Source: Bidens hawaiensis (taxonomy: Eukaryota; Streptophyta; Magnoliopsida; Asterales; Asteraceae). Taken from it: a DNA stretch of 64,000 bases. The first letter of the stretch is position 1. Every line of letters begins with the position of its first letter. This document shows, piece by piece, positions 35,108 through 47,245 of this stretch. The translations under genes and the position numbers were made by a program. The stretch spans positions 62,001 through 126,000 of the forward strand of contig JAIQDT010003797.1 in the NCBI GenBank assembly GCA_021521415.1, given 5' to 3'. The notes under the pieces were generated by a model. That model did not search any database, was not told the origin of the DNA, and was given only the letters and a program-made list of their open reading frames with translations.

Positions 35108-36053
35108 ATGCTTGTCAAAGACATGCAAACATTCTTCACCAGCCAGCAGAACCTGTGTATCCTATCTCCTCTTCATGGCCTTTCATGAAATGGGGTATGT
35201 ATATTGTAGGCAAACTACCTAAGGCACCAGGAGGAAAAGTATTCATGCTCGCAATGACGGATTACTTTTCAAAATGGATAGAAGCAGAAGCTTTTGTTCA
35301 AGTACGCGAAAAAGAGGTAATATCTTTCATTAAAAGAAATATTATTACTAGATTTGGTATCCCTTCAGAAATTATTTGTGACAATGATTCCCAGTTTATC
35401 GGGAAAAGAACCACTAACTTTTGTGACAGCTGGGGCATCAAGATGATAACCTCTACTCCAGTGCATCCTCAAGCTAATGGTCAAGCGGAGTCTAGCAAAA
35501 AATCATCATCAACAATCTAAAGAAGAAGCTAGGATCCAAGAAGGGAAAGTGGGCCAAGGAGCTACCTTACGTTCTTTGGGCCGACAGGACAACACCCAAG
35601 AATGCAGCAGGCCAGACACCCTTCTCATTGGTGTTTGGCTCAGAAGCAGTAATTCCCACATAAACGGTGGTTCCCACAGCTAGAACAAGCATCCGTGATC
35701 CTGAGGCCAATGAAGAAATCCTTCTTGAAGACTTGGATACTGTCGAAGAACTTAGGGACCTGGCCAAGATCAGAATGGCAACTTATCAACAAAGGGTAGC
35801 TGGGGCATACAACAAAAATATAATGATCAGAAGATTTCAAGGAGATTTAGTTTTGAGGAAAGCCTTCCAAAATACAACCAATCCGGCTGATGGGAAGTTA
35901 TCACCCAAATGGGAAGGTCCTTATCAGATCGAGTCAGAGGCAGGAAAGGAGGCATATCATTTGCTCACGATGGAAGGCAACAGGTTACCAAGAGCATGGA
36001 ATGCTATCCACCTCAAGATGTACTTTTTCTTACCTGAGTCTAATATCCTGTGA
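35108..36053 (+). pseudogene. Tat-lineage Ty3/gypsy integrase, 3' part
   Basis: Reads [62 protein letters not shown] and [14 protein letters not shown]: zinc-binding end and D-D-E core. Frames shift near 35510 and near 35670. After the second it stays open through AKIRMATYQQRVAGAYNK, LVLRKAFQNTT and WEGPYQIESEAGKEAYHL to the stop. [12 protein letters not shown] and WIEAEAF are typical of Tat/Ogre/Retand integrases. The 5' half of this element is not on the far side of the gypsy insertion, so a deletion followed. Confidence 0.87.
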
Positions 36054-37415
36054 GGATATGTTATCCTTTAAGGATCAAGGATCCCAAAAATTGTTAAAAT
36101 CTATCATATCCTTTATTCTTTTCAGTTTCTTAATTTTCAATTTATGGATAATTTATTCTTAACGATTTGTTTCTTTCAAATTTTAAGTATCAATGCAGGA
36201 TATTAATAAGATGTGTAATAATCAAGAGGTTGGCCACCTCTCCTTTAAATTCAAGGTACTGTACTATTTCTCTTGGCCTAGCCCATGATTGGATATGATC
36301 CCCGATGGTCATATCCCCTAAGGTTTAAAGGTTTTCACCTTTCTTATAAATTAGAGTTTCTACACTCTCGCCTGGAGCGCATGATATCCAACATATAGTC
36401 CGGGGCAGCGGGACCAGTACACGCTTAGTGGCTGACAATTTCGTTGTTTTCGGCTATATGGAGGATCCTACGATTTATGGTAGACGTACCATACCACCGA
36501 TTTTTAACGTTTTCACGTTATCTCACGTGTGGGCTAAATCCCAGTTTGGGCGAGTCCCCAGTTAACAACCAGTTTTGGGCTTGTCCCCAGTTTCACGGGC
36601 TTGTCCCCAGTTTATTATTTGGGCTTGTCCCTAGCTTAATGGGTTTAATCCCAGTTAACCTTATGAATTGCTTGCAACAGATTTTTCTAAGTTCATCATG
36701 AAGACAAAGTCCTATGGATTCAAAATCCTAAGGATACTTCCTCAAGGATCAATGAAGGTTCTGTACTTATGGTAACTTAGGTCTACCTAGACCTTCTGGT
36801 ATGGTTTATGTTAATGAATTTACATTATCTTAGTTGCACTAACTTTAAGTGTTTTGGTTTAAAGGGTTATCCCTTTAAGGATATTTTATTATAAAAACTT
36901 TTGTCAATTTTTCAGGATACTCTATCCAGCAGTTTGTTCTTTGAGAATATTCTATCCTAAATATTTTTCATAAAGATATTTTATCTTAAAACTGTTTACT
37001 CAAGATTATTTCTCAAAACTTTCAATAAAGCTAAAGTTATATCAAACAAACTTTCAAAATAACAAATAACAAGCAGATAGTTGAAAGTTTTATATTATTA
37101 AGCATAACTCACCTGAACTTACCAAAATCTTTAACCCGGATTTCACCATATAAAAGATGGACCATCCACCCGGGTTAAACAGGTGTTACTAATTGTTCTT
37201 AAGTGCAAGAAAATAAAAGTCAAAGGCACCTAAGGCTTCATCCCCACAAACAGAGGATCCATCCACTTTCGGTACCCCTGGAAATTGTCTTGAGGATCAA
37301 TGATCCTTAAACCCTACTTACTATTGTTTATTACAAACCAAATTATCCTTAAAAACATCAACACAAAATGAAAAAGTGGGCTCGGGGCTTGTCTTTGATA
37401 TCCTTCATCGCCCAC
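36054..37415 (+). other. Tat post-pol spacer with GGATCA/TATCCT repeats
   Basis: Non-coding. Rich in short AAGGATCA, GGATCC and TATCCT words. A GGGCTTGTCCCCAG phrase is repeated several times at 36537-36650. Long post-pol spacers are normal in Tat elements. Confidence 0.6.
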
Positions 37416-38937
37416 TTAAGCTGCGTTTTCACCCTCTGCCGCACCTTCTCCATCACCGGTTTCAGCCACCTCTTTGACACCACTAGTCCCAGCCTCGTTT
37501 TCCTCAGCCATCTCCTCATCATCTTCTCCACCAAGAGCCTCCAGGGCAGTCCTCCACTTTTTCACGTCCCAGTTCGTCTTATCGAAAGCAGGATCACCGG
37601 CCTCCTTCGCCATCATAATCCGTGCTTGGAACACCGACCTAGCAGCCCACATCTTAGCCTCGTCTGTAGCCTGCTTCACTGTCTCTTGGTGTTGATTTTC
37701 CGCTAAGGATAGCTGATCCTCCAACTGTTTTTTGTCCTTGGAGAGTTGGATCATGGCTTTGTCCTTGGCAACCACGGCCTTCCCTACCTCTGATAGCTTC
37801 TCACTCATCTGGCTGATGACCTTTTCGTAGTGCTCTTTGAAAGCATTCATAGCCTGTATACAACCATATAATCAGGGTAAGAAGGATATTGGACCCAAAA
37901 ATTCAAAATATCAGGATACTGGATATTTACAGAGAGGACTGTGTCATAATGGGTCTCGGGATCGGAGGACCTCTTCCTTTTAGAAGCAGCGGACTTAGCT
38001 CTAGTCGTTGCAGTCTTGGGCTCGGAACTGGTTGCTGCCTTCAAAGCCTCTTTCTTGATGTCCGGGGAGCTGACCATACAATCAATGTCTTCTAAGGAAA
38101 ACTTGCTAGCTGATTTTTGAGACTTCTTAGCATCTAGATAAATCCGGTTAACAGATAAGTACTCTATACAGTATTATTTATTTAAAAATTATTTTCAATA
38201 AACTTACTTGACATATTCGAATTCGAGGAGATCTCGCAGAAAGCTTCGATAAATTGGGCTTGAAATGTTCTAACTTCGGTATCCAGTGCTAGGAACCGTT
38301 TTGTTCTTTTCTTTGTTCCAGGTAATTTCGCCAAAGAAGCGAAGTTCTCCACTGCAAACAAAAAAGAAGACTCAGAGTTAAAGTTAAAGCATCAAGGATC
38401 ATACTATTTTTAAGGATCCAGGATCCTACTCTTTCTAACCCACTTTGAAGGAAGATCATTCCCCCCAGGTATGGAGTCACGTTTTACAAAGAAAAACTGA
38501 TTCCTCCAGAAGGAATCATTTAAAGTGACTTTCGAGATCAGGTGGGGTTGTCGAGGCTTGGATTTTAAAATGAATCGGGCAGGACCGTGGGTAGTAAGAG
38601 TGTAAAGATGAGACAGTTCTTGAAGGCCGAATTCGATTTTCTCATCTTCAATAATCCTTTCTATGGTACTGAGAACCCTCCAAACCATAGGCATATCCTG
38701 TATGTAGGATATGCCGGTGGAATCGAAGAAGCTTTGAGTAAAGGGGGGAAACGGATAGCTGTAGCCAATCAGGAATGGACAAGCAGGAAAACACACCCAG
38801 ATTTTGGAGTATACATCACAGCGAATGCTAGATTCGTACGGTCGGAATAGGGTTTTCGGTGGAAACAACGAACGGAACTCTTCAACTTCGGGATCCGTGA
38901 GTTTGCAATCTCGATAGAAGGGTTGGATATGAGGCAT
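37416..38937 (-). CDS. Spliced antisense gene of Tat element (Transposase_28-like, coiled coil)
   Basis: Four exons on the strand opposite to pol: about 38937-38440, 38351-38208 (start 38351 or 38345), 38133-37931, 37853-37416 (stop). Exon 1 reads MPHIQPFYRDCKLTDPEVEE, GYSYPFPPFTQSFFDSTG and ISYIQDMPMVWRVL, resembling the 'putative gypsy type transposon' family (PF04195). Exon 3 has the basic SKRKRSSDPE stretch, a likely nuclear signal. Exon 4 is a long heptad-rich coiled coil (HYEKVISQMSEKLSEV...KQLEDQLSLAENQ) with an acidic tail. Donors GTAAGT/GTAAAT and CAG/TAG acceptors keep phase at the exon 2-3 and 3-4 junctions; the exon 1-2 join needs an alternative acceptor. Antisense extra ORFs downstream of pol are known in Grande/Retand-like Tat elements; the function is unknown. 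Confidence 0.72.
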
Positions 38938-39110
38938 TCTGGCTCCATATCCGACAACTCAGAGTCATCGGAAGATTGATCGGAAGGTTTAGAAGGAGGC
39001 AAAGAAGATGAAGTGATAGACATTATTATCAAAGAAAATGAAAGAAGAAAGAGATGGATACCTGATTCGTCGCTTGGATGTGTGATTATAAGAAAGATAT
39101 AGGACAACAT
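38938..39110 (-). other. Possible upstream start of the antisense gene
   Basis: An ATG at about 39024 opens MSITSSSLPPSKPSDQSS up to MEPE in a frame one base off the exon-1 frame. Either a frameshift has separated the true N-terminus, or translation starts at 38937. Confidence 0.45.
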
Positions 39111-39846
39111 ATATAGGCGGTTATCATTAACTCAAGGTCCAAATGGTAATTATTTCTGGCAAACCGTCCCATCATCCAGTTTTCGCAGAAGTTTGAATTT
39201 CAAAATGACAGCTGTGTTCCACTATCACCAGCTGATATTTTCTCTGCTGAGGATATATTATCCTTGAAGATATGTCTGAATCAGTTATCCTTCCGAAGAG
39301 CTCCAGAACCATATCGAATATCAATGATCCTCAGAGGTTAATATATTTAACAATTGTTTCATATGTGTAGGTCATTGTTCAACAGAAGTAAGGGCTATGT
39401 GACTTGGTCCACCTTAAATTTCGCTATTTGAAGTTACCAGCACGTGGTCAATGAACGTTGGAAGACTAGTGGGATAGTGGCGAATAGATAGGACTTATTG
39501 TTGTATTTATTTTCTTTATAAACATCGAGATATGATCGATTAGAGACATCACTGATATACTCACACACTTAGAGCAGAACTCACTATTCTCTCTATACAC
39601 GTTAGCGATTATTGTAACATCGATCTAATCTCCACAACCATTGTAACCCTTTTTTGATATTAATAAATTGGTGATCGATGAGTTCTCTCACCCCAGGTCT
39701 TTTTCTTTTGATCTGAACAAGATCAAAAGGTTTTTCCTCGCAACAAATCTCGGTGTTCACTCCATTTTCATTCATACAATCATTGTTATTAGCATAGCAC
39801 TAAACCTCACTTTTACGGATTTGGATACATTATCCTCAATTGATTT
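39111..39846 (+). other. Probable Tat 3' region/LTR remnant
   Basis: Non-coding, with AGGATATATTATCC-type words continuing from the spacer and a TGATATTAATAAATTGG stretch at 39655 that looks like a transcript end. I could not fix LTR borders. Confidence 0.4.
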
Positions 39847-41814
39847 TTATCCAAAACACTCAGCTACAGCTTTTCCTTTCAACCTTCTTCTTTCCTCATC
39901 TTCATGATCTAATCTGGATGGACCAATTTCCCTTACTACTGTAGGAGGAAATTCACCAATTTCTTTAAATAGCTCATCCAACTCCTCATCTACTACTTTC
40001 TCCTTCACTAGTTTTGAACTCACTTCATCAAATTCATCGTTAAGTTCTTCTGTTTTGTCTGATAAAATAACAGTTTCACCCGAAATTGCCACTTCTTCAG
40101 TGACATCATCAGCTTCAACAGTTTTGCCACTCTCAGCATCTGTCATCTCATCATCATTCCCTTCAATAACATCATCAATTGTCTCATCCACCACATTCTC
40201 AACACCAATCTCAACAACATTCATATCATCAGTCTTTTCAATTACATTTTTGGCTCTATCAATAACATTATCAACTTTCTCACCAACATTATCATCATGA
40301 GCATCATCATCAGTATCATTCATACCAAGATCATCAACCTCATTGCCAACATTATTCACATATGCCTCATTATCAGCATCATCATTCATTTCAGACTCAT
40401 CCTCCCTATCATCCTCATCCTCACTACTACCATACAGATCTCCAAGAAGCTTTAGAGCATCTTCAACATTAACATTTTCACCAGAAATAGGTAGATTCTC
40501 CCCCTGCTTTGGTGCATCTGACGTCTTCTCATCTTCAGTCACTAGGACTTGAATCTTTAACAGATCCCATTCTAGTTGTGATTCCATATTTTTGTTCTTT
40601 TCTTTTAGAGCCTCATTTTCTCTCCTCATATCGTTATATTCAATGAGAACATCAAAATGTCTTTCCAACTTGAATAGGATCAGGAATTGGGTTTGTTGAG
40701 TTATATGAGGTGGACTTGTGATAATGTTTTCACTTGTGCTTGGCAAAGGGTTTCTGGTTTGGATAAGAGGTATATGGGCTTGGGTAGTTGGGAATGAAGA
40801 TATGTCTTGTTGGTCAAGGTTTAAGGAGTGTGTTGTTGGTTTGTATGGTGTGTTGGGTTGGTTTATGAGAAGGAATGGGATGAATTCTGGAATATAAGGT
40901 TCATGTTCAGTTTGGGTTTGTGTTTGTGTTTGTGGTTGGGTTTCATGACTTGAATCTTTAAAAGAGCCCATTCTAGTTGTGATTCCAGATTTTTGTTCTT
41001 TTTTTAGAGCTTCATTTTCTCTCCTCATATCATTATATTCAATGAGAACATCAAAATGTCTTTCAACTTGAATAGGATCAGGTAATTGGGTTGGTTGAGT
41101 TATATGAGGTGGACTTGTGATAATGTTTTCACTTGTGCTTGGCAAAGGGTTTCTGGTTTAGATAAGAGATATATGGGATTGGGTAGTTGGGAATGAAGAT
41201 ATGTCTTGTTGGTCAAGGTTTAAGGATTTTGTTGGTGATTCGTATGATGTGTTGGGTTGGTTTATGAGAAGGGATGGGATGAATTATGGAATATAAGGTT
41301 CATGTTCAGTTTGGGTTTGTGTTTGTGGTTGGGTTTCAGTATGAATATGTGTTAATGGGGAAGATGGTGGTGATGGAATAAAAGGTTCAAATGTTCGTGA
41401 TTGGTGAGGTGGTGAGGGGATATAGGGTTCATGGATCTGGTTTTGGGGTGGTGATTTGGTTAGTGGTAAAACAGGTAGTGTAGTAACAATATTATCAACA
41501 TTCTCAGCCTATACATTCTCCCCCTCAACTTGTACAACTTCCTCATCTACAAACTCTGCCTCCCTCTCAACATCTCCTTCAGCAACAACGTTTTCTCCTT
41601 CAACCATATCATCTCCTCTATCATTGTAATCATCATCAGAGTCCCTATCATCGTCTTCCTCGTCATCATTGTCCTCCTCATCACTGCTAACCCTCGGTGA
41701 AGCAGGAACCTTCATGATCTCAACCTCCTTACCAACCAACCATGGAAGGATATCATACTCCACTTTCGGGTTAAAATGGCTGGTAGGACCCAATCTATTA
41801 ATTCTTCTAAACAC
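39847..41814 (-). pseudogene. Acidic low-complexity protein gene of unknown family, duplicated and broken
   Basis: The readable frame from 41814 starts in FRRINRLGPTSHFNPKVEYD and then a Ser/Asp/Glu-rich stretch. A TAG (near 41509) is followed by Pro/Thr/Gln-rich text (ETQPQTQTQTE), two TAA stops (about 41290 and 41160), a 432-aa open part, a coiled block HFDVLIEYNDMRRENEALK occurring twice, and a long Asp/Glu/Val-rich tail ending ECFG. The repeats come from a 401-bp direct duplication. No catalytic motif. It may be the gag-like or accessory gene of an unidentified element. The DNA directly upstream (41823 on) is another element. Confidence 0.5.
40543..41338. repeat. 401-bp direct duplication inside the acidic gene
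   Basis: 40543-40943 and 40944-41338 repeat the same text, for example TCTAGTTGTGATTCCA at 40571 and 40972, with small indels. 401 is not a multiple of three, so one copy is read partly in another frame. Confidence 0.9.
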
Positions 41815-41822
41815 ATTGGGAT

Positions 41823-42345
41823 TGTAATTACTTATATTCTTATAGATCTAATCAATCCAATACGTAATAGATTGATTAGCTTAGGATCTTGTTTATGATA
41901 TGTTCTTAATTATGTATATTAGTATAATAGTAATTGATATAGTAATAATATTAATAAGCTTTTAACGAAGAATTGAGTGTGAGCGAGAGAGTACAGACAG
42001 AGTTTCTGTATAATTATCTCAAAACCTAAATTATGAAGGCATGAACACGCCTTAAATAGAAGATGGAGACCAATTCGTTACACATCCCATAACGAATTGG
42101 CTCCAGTTCGTTAAGTTACAAAATAAGTAAGGAAAACATAATGAATCAGTGATTCGTTATGCCACCATTCGTCAACATTCCATGACGAATGGGAAACAAT
42201 CATAGCGAATTATAGTCCATTCGTTAAACATCCTAAACGAATGGACATTACATATAACGAACGGGCTAATTCGTTAAACATTCTTAACGAATGGTTTAAC
42301 GAATTAGCCTATACATAACGAACTAACTGTTTTTTCATAGCTCAA
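41823..42345 (-). repeat. LTR-like segment with TTCGTTA motifs
   Basis: Starts TGTAATTACTTATATTC, similar in layout to the LTR at 48022. It has a TATA-like TATTTAAGG on the minus strand (about 42050) and then about ten TTCGTTA/TAACGAA words (42070-42330). No terminal CA or duplication could be fixed, so the borders are tentative. Confidence 0.4.
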
Positions 42346-42788
42346 GGAAGAAATTAATAAGGAAGGCAACTATTATATATTTTATTTGTCATCAAACTTA
42401 TCATTAGCCCTTTCATGAATTATTGTGTATGATTACTATGTTATCCAGACTATATATGTTGTAAAGTCCGATATCCTATATCCATTGTTAAGAACACAAA
42501 GATATAAAGGATGACATGAAATACATGCAGAGACAAATACCGTATGTTACATATAAAACTATAAATGTTGTATACAGAGAAATATTTAGAGATTTAGGAA
42601 TATAAAACTATATATTTGTATATATACACACATACCATATCGTTTAAATGTAATTTATTACACTGTAAATTATCTATTTATACAAACAATTTAACACATT
42701 ATTTGTGTTTTATATTGTGTCGTGTTGAATAAATTTATTTATAAATTTATTTATTCTAACCCGTGTTGTACACGGGATCTTAACCTAG
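42346..42788 (+). mobile_element. Helitron 3' end
   Basis: Hairpin CCCGTGTTGTACACGGG at 42760-42776, then ATCTTAACCTAG ending at 42788 and host T at 42789. The 5' end was not located, so the start coordinate is arbitrary. Confidence 0.65.
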
Positions 42789-43788
42789 TTAACACAATAT
42801 ACATAACCAAAACTCGGAAGAGTAGTCCACAATCCACACACGCTTATAAACTAGCTCAAGGCTCTCATGGGGGACGACTTTTTCCCCAATTGATGAAAAA
42901 CTATTTTACAAAATGGTGTTAATTGAGAAATATTTATTAAATTGGAGCTGCTGACTAACTTTTTTTTCACTCCTACTCTTGTTAGATAAAACTAAAATAT
43001 GGATCCATTTCATGTCTCTATTTTCTTTTTATTATACTATATACAATGACGGATCCAAAAATTTTTACTACTGGGCACAAAATGGATCAGGTAAGAAATG
43101 AGTCTGGTTAAAGTGAACAAGGTTGGCCAAAAATTATGTAGGCCCAAAGCCGAATGAACTTTGAGGGCACATCATCATTATTACAACCAATATCGCACAG
43201 TGGTTGAACAAAACATTTTTATATCGGGGGAACAAAAATATATGTTTGATTTGCGTTTTTGAATTATGAGGGATCCAAGTGTCCAACTAAATAAAACTAA
43301 TATTATTCAAAGCTAATGAAAGGGTTACACTATTTCCTTTCAACATTTAACAATGTACAAGTTTTTTTTTTTCTTAAGCTAAGTTTTTTGCCCGTTTCAA
43401 TTTCAAAGTAATTAGCACGTGAATTATTTAAATTATATATACAAAAGAGAAGTTTGGTGCCGCTAACTAAGTGGCGGCATCAAACTTGTCCATACGATTT
43501 TGATTTTCTTTTTTAGTATTGGTAGCATAGCAAACCTAACGAGAATCAACATAATGTCAATTTTGTTTATGTAACTGAAACATATTGAATTCGTGTAAAC
43601 TCACTGCATTAACGTCCGGGACTAACAATGCTAGGGTTTTGATGCTATTTGTTTTTTTGTTTTAGTTCTGGTACCATAACGAAAACCGACCGTATGCCAA
43701 TTTTCATTTTCATTTTTTATTTTAGTCCCGGTACCATAACAAACGAGAAAGAATCCGAATAAATTCGCGTAAAATCACTTCCTTTTGT
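42789..43788. other. Repeat debris, no gene
   Basis: From about 43600 it matches a Helitron-like family (TTTTAGTTCCGGTACC-type text) that continues at 45997 on the other side of the solo LTR. Confidence 0.5.
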
Positions 43789-44509
43789 TGTAACATCCTA
43801 CTTTTGATTATAATAAATAAATGAAATTTTGTTAATTCGATAAAGTGTCGTGTGTCGGTTTAAATAAATAAACTAATAGAAGGTGTGCTTGGACTTTAGA
43901 AGGTGACTTAAGATAATGGAATGAGCCTTAGGTCCATGGGCTTAAGGGAGTAAAAATACCCCTTAAACCCTAAACCTTTCCATTTTTATCTATATGCTAC
44001 ACCATAGCTTACACCATCAAAAACACACACAAAAACCACCCTATAACCCGAGCCAAGATTCGAAGGTGGAAACCCGTGCAAGATCGTCGTGAAGAACCAA
44101 AATAACATCAAGGCTTAACCGTGTTCGTAGTCCGACTCGTATAAGGTACGTATATAATTAGGAATCGTTCATTTAGGTCCGGATTCATTTAGATAATCTT
44201 AGATGTGTATACATATGGTAAAAACGAACCAAACGTGATGATTCTTGCTGAAAACCATTAACGATTGATAGGTTAATTTCTAACCTAAAGAACCCGTATA
44301 TATATGCCTAAATCGCACCCCATAAAAACGAATGTTTGGATGAATTAAGAGTTAGGGTTTGTTGGTGCTGGTATTCCGAATCCAATGGTACCTAAATCGT
44401 GTTATTTGGTTAAGAAACAAAGGATTATTGCAGATCTAATACTTGTTGACTAATCTGTGTTCTTGACGATTTGGCTTTGACCTCTGAGTCAAAGTCCGGA
44501 TAAGATTGG

Positions 44510-44880
44510 TGTAATTCGTTAGGATAAGGTAACGAATTAATTAACCCAATTCGTTATGGCAAGATAACGAATTAGTTCACCAATTCGTTATGCCCAAATA
44601 ACGAATTAGTTTCCCCAGTTCGTTATGATCAGATAACGAATCAAGTGATTCGTTACTTACCCAATTCGTTAGGATAACGAATTAGGCTAGCGAACTAGGA
44701 TAGCGAACCAGATCACATATCAGGAGATTCGTTACTCGCCAATTCGTTACGATTTAGGTAACGAATCAAGTCATGTTCAGATAACGAACCAGACTAACGA
44801 ATCAGCTAATCAGACCATGAATGATAACGAATTAGGCTTAATTCGTTATAGCAAATGAGTTAGCTTAATTCGTTAACCCC
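44510..44880. repeat. Array of AATTCGTTA / TAACGAATT in solo LTR
   Basis: About 20 copies of a 7-9 bp word in alternating orientation with short spacers. Confidence 0.9.
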
Positions 44881-45393
44881 AGCCAGGGGCTCTGCCCCTT
44901 GGACCACGCTAGGGGCTGCAGCCCCTAGAACCCCGCTGCCAGGGGCACTTTCCCCGGACCCCCGTTCGTTGAGGGTTATATCTAGACTAGAAACGCGATA
45001 TGAGTAGTAATAGTTAATTAATACATGTAATTATTATACACTTAGCCGTGCGTAGCTCAAGAAAGGAATTACAATTAACAGTGAACGTAACCGAGTTCAG
45101 GTGAGTTTCTAGCCCCATTTTCTTGTTATGTTTTCGGGGCTGTGTGTATACTCGATGTGAATGTTAATACACTTACCTTAAATGGTAAGTTTATGTCTTG
45201 ATGACAAATGTGATAGTTATGAATGTATGCTTGACAGTACGTGAACGACCTTCGGGTATTGCATGTATTGTTAAGGCAAGTATAGTGTAGTATGTATGAT
45301 ATGTGTATGTGAATAAGGAAGGATGTACGACTATGATATGTATGATATTAGATGTATGGATGTGATAATGGAGGTGATAATGAAATGTAAGGT

Positions 45394-45573
45394 AAGGTTA
45401 AAGGGTTGCATACCCTAATAATATATGCGAAGGTTAAAGGGTTGCATACCCTAATAATATATGCGAAGGTTAAAGGGTTGCACACCCTCATAATATATGC
45501 GAAGGATAAAGGGTTGCATACCCTAATAATATATGCAAAGGTTAAAGGGTTGCATACCCTAATAATATATGCA
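45394..45573. repeat. 36-bp tandem repeat, five units
   Basis: Unit begins AAGGTTAAAGGGTTGCATAC; few differences between units. The 64-aa ORF with a 12-residue repeat is a by-product. Confidence 0.93.
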
Positions 45574-45991
45574 AAGGTTACAGGGCGTAATGCTCTTTAA
45601 ACCGTAAGGTATGATTATGCAAGTATGAAAGTATGAAGTATGTACGAAAGTATGTAGTTATGAATGTGTTGTATATGGTATGATTAACTAGAACTCACTC
45701 AGAGTAGCTGACTTTTAGTATGCACGCTGGTGAGTAGAATGAGACACCTGGCTTGAGCGGGGGCACATGGAAGAAGAATAAGAGTCTGGCATCTGAAGAC
45801 CTAAGACGTTTTTAATTAATGATTTTGATTTGAAAGATAATATGTTCGTTAAAGACAAAGTTATGGATTTGATTGTAATGTTATGAAAGTTTTTAATATT
45901 CCGCGAATGTTTTAATTAACTCTGATATTTAGAACTGTGTTTATGAGTAAATCCAACGTCCAAAGTAGGGCACCGGTAACGGGGCCTTACA

Positions 45992-46190
45992 TTTGTTTTA
46001 GTTCCGGTACCTCCGTAACGAAAACCTACCAACTGCCATTTTTTTTAGTTCTAGTATCGTAAGAAACCTATTGAATTCACGTATATTTATTATCTCAACG
46101 CTTGAGACCGACAACGTTTGAGTTTAACCACAACCCACATTTTACCGACCTGCCCGGCGCAACGCGCCGGGTAAATTCCTTGTTTAATAT
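45992..46190. mobile_element. Right part of Helitron-like element split by the solo LTR
   Basis: Ends near CCCGGCGCAACGCGCCGGG (46155-46173), a GC hairpin like other Helitron ends, but I see no CTAG after it. Confidence 0.4.
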
Positions 46191-46589
46191 AAACTACAAT
46201 AGAACAAAACTAACTTTGAATTAAAATCCATTTTTTTAAAAAATCAGATAAGAATAACAATTTAAAAATGAAAAGGCAGTCAACAAAGTATTAGCGTTGA
46301 GATGTGTTTTTACATAATTACCCCTATCGTCATCTTCCTCTTCAAATTTCAACTATTGTTTATACACTCGTTACCTAAACCTTCTACTGTCGCCGACCGG
46401 AAAAACACTCTCGTACTTCCGCCGTTGTCCGATTTGTTCAGTATTTGGCGATAGCCGACGGTGGGCACTTATTGTTTATTGACTCATTATACACTAACGC
46501 GTAGATGCAAACACGGCACTACGGTAGTACAGCGGCCGGACGGTGGTCACCAGTCCATCCTAGCATAGCCCTAAATCCGTCTTTGACTA
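46191..46589. other. No gene recognised
   Basis: Includes GC-richer 46370-46560 text. The 63-aa ORF at 46505-46696 crosses the Helitron start and is not credible. Confidence 0.4.
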
Positions 46590-47245
46590 TCTATACTATA
46601 TATAATATAGTAAAGAGGGGCAAATTAAGACGCTACATATTAAGGAATTTACAAGTAATATTACATATGGTACAACCTTGTATTGAGGCAAAATAGTCAT
46701 TCTCACATCAAAACTTTATTTAATATAGTTACAATATTGAACCTTCAGTTATAATTAAATTTAAAGAATAGTTACAACAATAACCCTTAATCTTTTACTA
46801 ATATCTTATTTTAATTTTCACTTTGAACCCAGAATCCCCCCCTCCCCCTATGATTTTTAAACATTAATAACTTATTCATACTTTAATATTTTTTTTAAAA
46901 AACTAAACCATAAAAACGAGCATATTTTTATCTTACATATGAGTATGATATTGTCATAGTTTTTTTCAGTTAAAAAAAATATATTTTATGTATGTGAGTT
47001 TGCGGCCTGGTTTTAAATTAAATCGTGAGCCAAACCTTTTGTAACAGTTTTTTGTCGTCGAAAACTAAGACAGAACATTTGAAAGTTGAAAACAACTCGT
47101 CAAAAGTTAAAGAAAGAAAAATAAACTGTCAAATCAAACCGATAAACGGTTTTACGGTTTCAAACTGAACAATAAACACCCATAAACTTATTACGTGATT
47201 ACCAAGGTCTGCGTTTCCCGCTGCATGACGCGAGCACCCATCTAG
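46590..47245 (+). mobile_element. Short non-autonomous Helitron
   Basis: 5' end TCTATACTATATATAATA after host A (46589). 3' end CACCCATCTAG at 47245 before host T (47246): the A/T target and TC...CTAG ends fit Helitrons. 656 bp, no ORF. The hairpin before the end is weak. A diverged second copy follows at 47246-47835. Confidence 0.68.

Larger units (their letters stand above)
43789..45991 (+). mobile_element. Solo LTR of a gypsy family related to the 12-kb element
   Basis: 2203 bp, TGTAACATCC...GGGGCCTTACA, flanked by a perfect 5-bp duplication TTTGT (43784-43788, 45992-45996). It shares several blocks with the LTR at 12245-14042: GTGAGTTTCTAGCCCC, TTTTCGGGGCTGTGTG, GAACTCACTCAG, GCTGACTTTTAGTATGCACG, GTGTTTATGAGTAAATCC. 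No internal region: one LTR left after recombination. Confidence 0.92.

Noticed and set aside
37368..37706. 112-aa plus-strand ORF and overlapping small plus frames
   Set aside because: Antisense to exon 4 of the spliced minus-strand gene, which has better coding character.
40055..40300. 81-aa Ser/Thr-rich plus-strand ORF
   Set aside because: Mirror frame of the Asp/Glu-rich minus-strand gene; low complexity only.
42070..42330. CRISPR-like array of short repeats
   Set aside because: Units are 7-9 bp, alternate in orientation and have irregular spacers; plant nuclear DNA with no cas genes.
45406..45600. 64-aa protein with a perfect 12-residue repeat
   Set aside because: Product of the 36-bp tandem repeat in a solo LTR; no start context or homologue.
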